Source: Solobacterium sp. | Lineage (GTDB): Bacteria > Bacillota_I > Bacilli_A > Erysipelotrichales > Erysipelotrichaceae | NCBI GenBank assembly: GCA_016291725.1 | Contig: JAEEYJ010000055.1 | Coordinates: forward strand, 1 to 6,642 | Reading direction: 5' to 3' | Length of the DNA stretch: 6,642 nucleotides | Shown: positions 5,317 through 6,642 of the stretch, piece after piece | Numbering within the stretch: position 1 is the first letter of the stretch | Layout: every line of letters starts with the position of its first letter | Notes under the pieces: generated by a model | What the model saw: only the letters and a program-made list of their open reading frames with translations | Told to the model about the DNA's origin: nothing | The model's database searches: none | Program-made: the position numbers and the translations under genes

Positions 5317-6479
5317 GATACAACTTTTGATACAACTTTTTTGACTGTTTTTCTGTTTGCCACTGCACTGATCCTATCTTCTTCGGTGGACCTGGCGTAT
5401 GCCATAGACATGGAGAATGTCGCATGTCCCATAAGATCCTGTACAGTTCTCGGTGCTTCGGTACGCTGCAGATCCGTTGCGAATCTATGGCGGAGGCGGT
5501 ATGCATTGAACGGTACCCCGCATGATTCGCTGACAAGATGTATGTAATTCGATACCCAGCTGGTGTCAAATATAGCCCCGTTCATGTCTGAGATCAGATA
5601 CTCATGATCAGTCCAGGACAGAAGAGATTCCAGTATAGCTTTCAGCTCCGGACCGACAGGGATGTTTCTGTACCCGGATGCGGATTTTACTTTGACCGGC
5701 ACACGGGCATGTTCCCGGTCTGATCCGATAGCCTTGTTCACCGAGATATAAGGATGCTCTTCATCCAGGTGAATGTCAGCTGCAGTCAGTGCATAAATCT
5801 CTGACGGACGCATACCGGTGTAGTAGGCGATCATCAGCATGTACCAGATTACTGTAGAACGGTATCTGCCGATCTCATCGTACTGATGGTATTCCAGCAA
5901 GGCATCAATGAATGTATTGAAGTCTTCATCGGAGATGTCTACGTTCTTCGGGTTCTCCGGCTTCACCTGCGCAGGAATGATGACTCCAAGAGTCTTGTCA
6001 GGAACCGGCAGTTCCATGACAGCAGCTGCCCGGAAGATCTGTTTCCATACACCCAGCAGTTTGGATGCCATTGCTTTGGTGTGATTCTCTGCATATTTGT
6101 TGACCGATGCCTGGACATCCGCGACTCTGATGTTCTGTATCTCGATGTCTTCATATTCCTTGATTGCTGTACGGTAGAAGTAATCATGGTTTTTGACAGT
6201 GTTGTATCTCTGCGGAAAGAGTTCTTTCGCCTTCTTATACAGCTGCGCTACAGTCGGCATATGGCGGTGATACCGGCCTGTGCGGATCTCCGTGAGCATT
6301 CTGTCACGGTGTGCAATGGCGGCTTTCCTTGCAGCTGTTTTGCCGCCGTATTCGGTTTCGGAGAAGGACTTGTTGTATATAACCTTCCCGTCATCCTCGT
6401 CAACGTAGGGGATGGCAACCTGATAGGAGATGTTACCGGCGCGGCTCTTCCGCTCGGTAATATACTTTTCTTTCTTCAT
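5310..6479 (-). CDS. Site-specific tyrosine recombinase (phage/ICE-type integrase)
   Basis: This 389-residue integrase would catalyse integration and excision of a mobile element at the neighbouring tRNA-Ala. Residues about 1-70 look like an arm-site DNA-binding domain, about 75-160 a SAM-like core-binding domain, and about 183-375 the catalytic domain. Visible active-site positions are Arg224 (TGMRPSEI), Lys265 (VKSASGYRNIPV), Arg330 within YRLRHRFATDL, His352 (LMGHATFS) and the nucleophile Tyr361 (MAYARST). In the usual HxLRH box the first His is Tyr327, a substitution I believe also occurs in related Bacillota integrases. The ATG at 6479 has AAGGTGAT (6483-6490, minus strand) just upstream, a strong ribosome binding site. 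The C terminus KVVSKVVSK is encoded by tandem 12-bp repeats. The gene ends facing the tRNA, an int-last arrangement seen in many Gram-positive conjugative elements. Phage, ICE or satellite cannot be distinguished without the sequence to the right. Confidence 0.92.
   Translation of the reverse strand: MKKEKYITERKSRAGNISYQVAIPYVDEDDGKVIYNKSFSETEYGGKTAARKAAIAHRDRMLTEIRTGRYHRHMPTVAQLYKKAKELFPQRYNTVKNHDYFYRTAIKEYEDIEIQNIRVADVQASVNKYAENHTKAMASKLLGVWKQIFRAAAVMELPVPDKTLGVIIPAQVKPENPKNVDISDEDFNTFIDALLEYHQYDEIGRYRSTVIWYMLMIAYYTGMRPSEIYALTAADIHLDEEHPYISVNKAIGSDREHARVPVKVKSASGYRNIPVGPELKAILESLLSWTDHEYLISDMNGAIFDTSWVSNYIHLVSESCGVPFNAYRLRHRFATDLQRTEAPRTVQDLMGHATFSMSMAYARSTEEDRISAVANRKTVKKVVSKVVSK
5317..5340. 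repeat. Two tandem 12-bp direct repeats at the integrase 3' end
   Basis: GATACAACTTTT occurs exactly twice without a gap (5317-5328 and 5329-5340). On the minus strand it encodes the repetitive integrase C terminus KVVSKVVSK. Its position, 45 bases from the tRNA CCA end, is where arm-type binding sites of tyrosine recombinases are often found next to an attachment core. That role is inferred. Confidence 0.7.
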
Positions 6480-6507
6480 GTAATCACCTTCTTTCTGATA
6501 GAATGAA

Positions 6508-6540
6508 GGTATAGTAAAGGCATGGGGTCTATACTATACC
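6508..6540. repeat. 9-bp perfect inverted repeat upstream of the integrase gene
   Basis: GGTATAGTA (6508-6516) and TACTATACC (6532-6540) are exact inverted copies separated by 15 bases, with CTATA repeated next to the right arm. The dyad lies 29-61 bases upstream of the integrase start, where its promoter should be, so an operator for a repressor or an excisionase/integrase site is plausible. No convincing -35/-10 pair could be assigned here on either strand, although the arms contain TATAGT/TATACT-like -10 cores. Confidence 0.6.
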
Positions 6541-6577
6541 GATCCTTTGAGTGTGCGAGACTCAGAGGATCATTTTT
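6541..6577 (+). terminator. Hairpin with T-tract on the plus strand, upstream of the integrase
   Basis: GATCCTTTGAG (6541-6551) pairs over all 11 positions (one T-G) with CTCAGAGGATC (6561-6571) around a 9-base loop, followed by ATTTTTGTT. This is the shape of a plus-strand intrinsic terminator, yet the genes on both sides are on the minus strand. It could stop antisense transcription, end an unseen small plus-strand RNA, or act as a structured site; on the minus strand the hairpin has no T-tract. Confidence 0.55.
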
Positions 6578-6578
6578 G

Positions 6579-6641
6579 TTACTTGTAAAAGTCTTTTGGG
6601 AACCCGAGCGATATTAGCACAGTGTTGCAATCTATGGAATT
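6579..6641 (-). CDS. Possible 3' end of an upstream element gene (partial)
   Basis: On the minus strand one frame is open from the window edge for 20 codons (NSIDC...FPKDFYK) to TAA at 6579-6581. It may be the C terminus of the gene preceding the integrase, for example an excisionase or regulator, which commonly precede int in such elements. Twenty codons without a stop is weak evidence and no family is recognised. Between this stop and the integrase ATG lie about 100 bases holding the hairpin and inverted repeat. Confidence 0.3.
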   Translation of the reverse strand, partial: NSIDCNTVLISLGFPKDFYK

Positions 6642-6642
6642 A

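Noticed and set aside
5243..5569. Minus-strand frame ending in 'WWSLGESNS'
   Set aside because: This is the familiar artefact of translating the reverse complement of a tRNA 3' end; the integrase is in another frame.
5886..6506. Plus-strand open frame (206 codons) opposite the integrase
   Set aside because: It is antisense to a well-supported integrase, and its hydrophobic composition is what the reverse complement of charged codons gives.

Overview
The window looks like a piece of a moderately GC-rich Bacillota chromosome. A member of the Erysipelotrichia is plausible from the protein flavour, but I cannot place it firmly. The evidence is Gram-positive-style AGGAGG/AAGGTG ribosome binding sites, sigma-A-like promoters, hairpin-plus-T-tract terminators, a monofunctional GT51 glycosyltransferase, MEP-pathway IspD and tRNA genes with encoded CCA. 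Most of the window is ordinary housekeeping or metabolic sequence. The right end, from about 5273, appears to be the edge of an integrated mobile element.

Layout. (1) 1-432, plus strand: the 3' end of a gene for a protein with Ig-like (DUF5011-type) domains, probably exported. (2) 479-1201, plus: a membrane-anchored GT51 peptidoglycan glycosyltransferase. (3) 1198-2379, minus: an aldo/keto reductase with a C-terminal ferredoxin-like double [4Fe-4S] domain; its stop codon interlocks with that of the glycosyltransferase. (4) 2469-3643, plus: a two-gene operon of a small multi-pass membrane protein (PF06695 / COG2426 type) and ispD, with the start of ispD overlapping the stop of the first gene. 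(5) 3644-3805: an intergenic region in which a terminator and the promoter of the next gene share bases, followed by a leader with two competing hairpins. (6) 3806-4972, plus: an M20-family amidohydrolase with its own promoter and terminator. (7) 5049-5316: a near-consensus promoter, tRNA-Ile(GAT), tRNA-Ala(TGC) and a terminator, with no rRNA genes in sight. (8) 5310-6479, minus: a tyrosine recombinase whose 3' end lies 37 bases from the tRNA-Ala CCA end, with inverted repeats and a hairpin upstream, and possibly the last 20 codons of another minus-strand gene at the window edge.

How they fit together. The left part contributes to the cell envelope: the glycosyltransferase polymerises glycan strands, and IspD feeds isoprenoid synthesis, from which the undecaprenyl carrier used by that glycosyltransferase ultimately derives. 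This link is metabolic, and I see no sign of co-regulation. The aldo/keto reductase and the amidohydrolase look like independent metabolic units. The tRNA pair followed by a recombinase is the classic layout of an element integrated at a tRNA 3' end. The cargo would lie to the right of the window, so any novel system would be there. I found no convincing new system inside the window. The points most worth a second look are the integration junction with its tandem 12-bp repeats, the inverted-repeat/hairpin region upstream of the integrase, and the overlapping terminator and promoter before the amidohydrolase.
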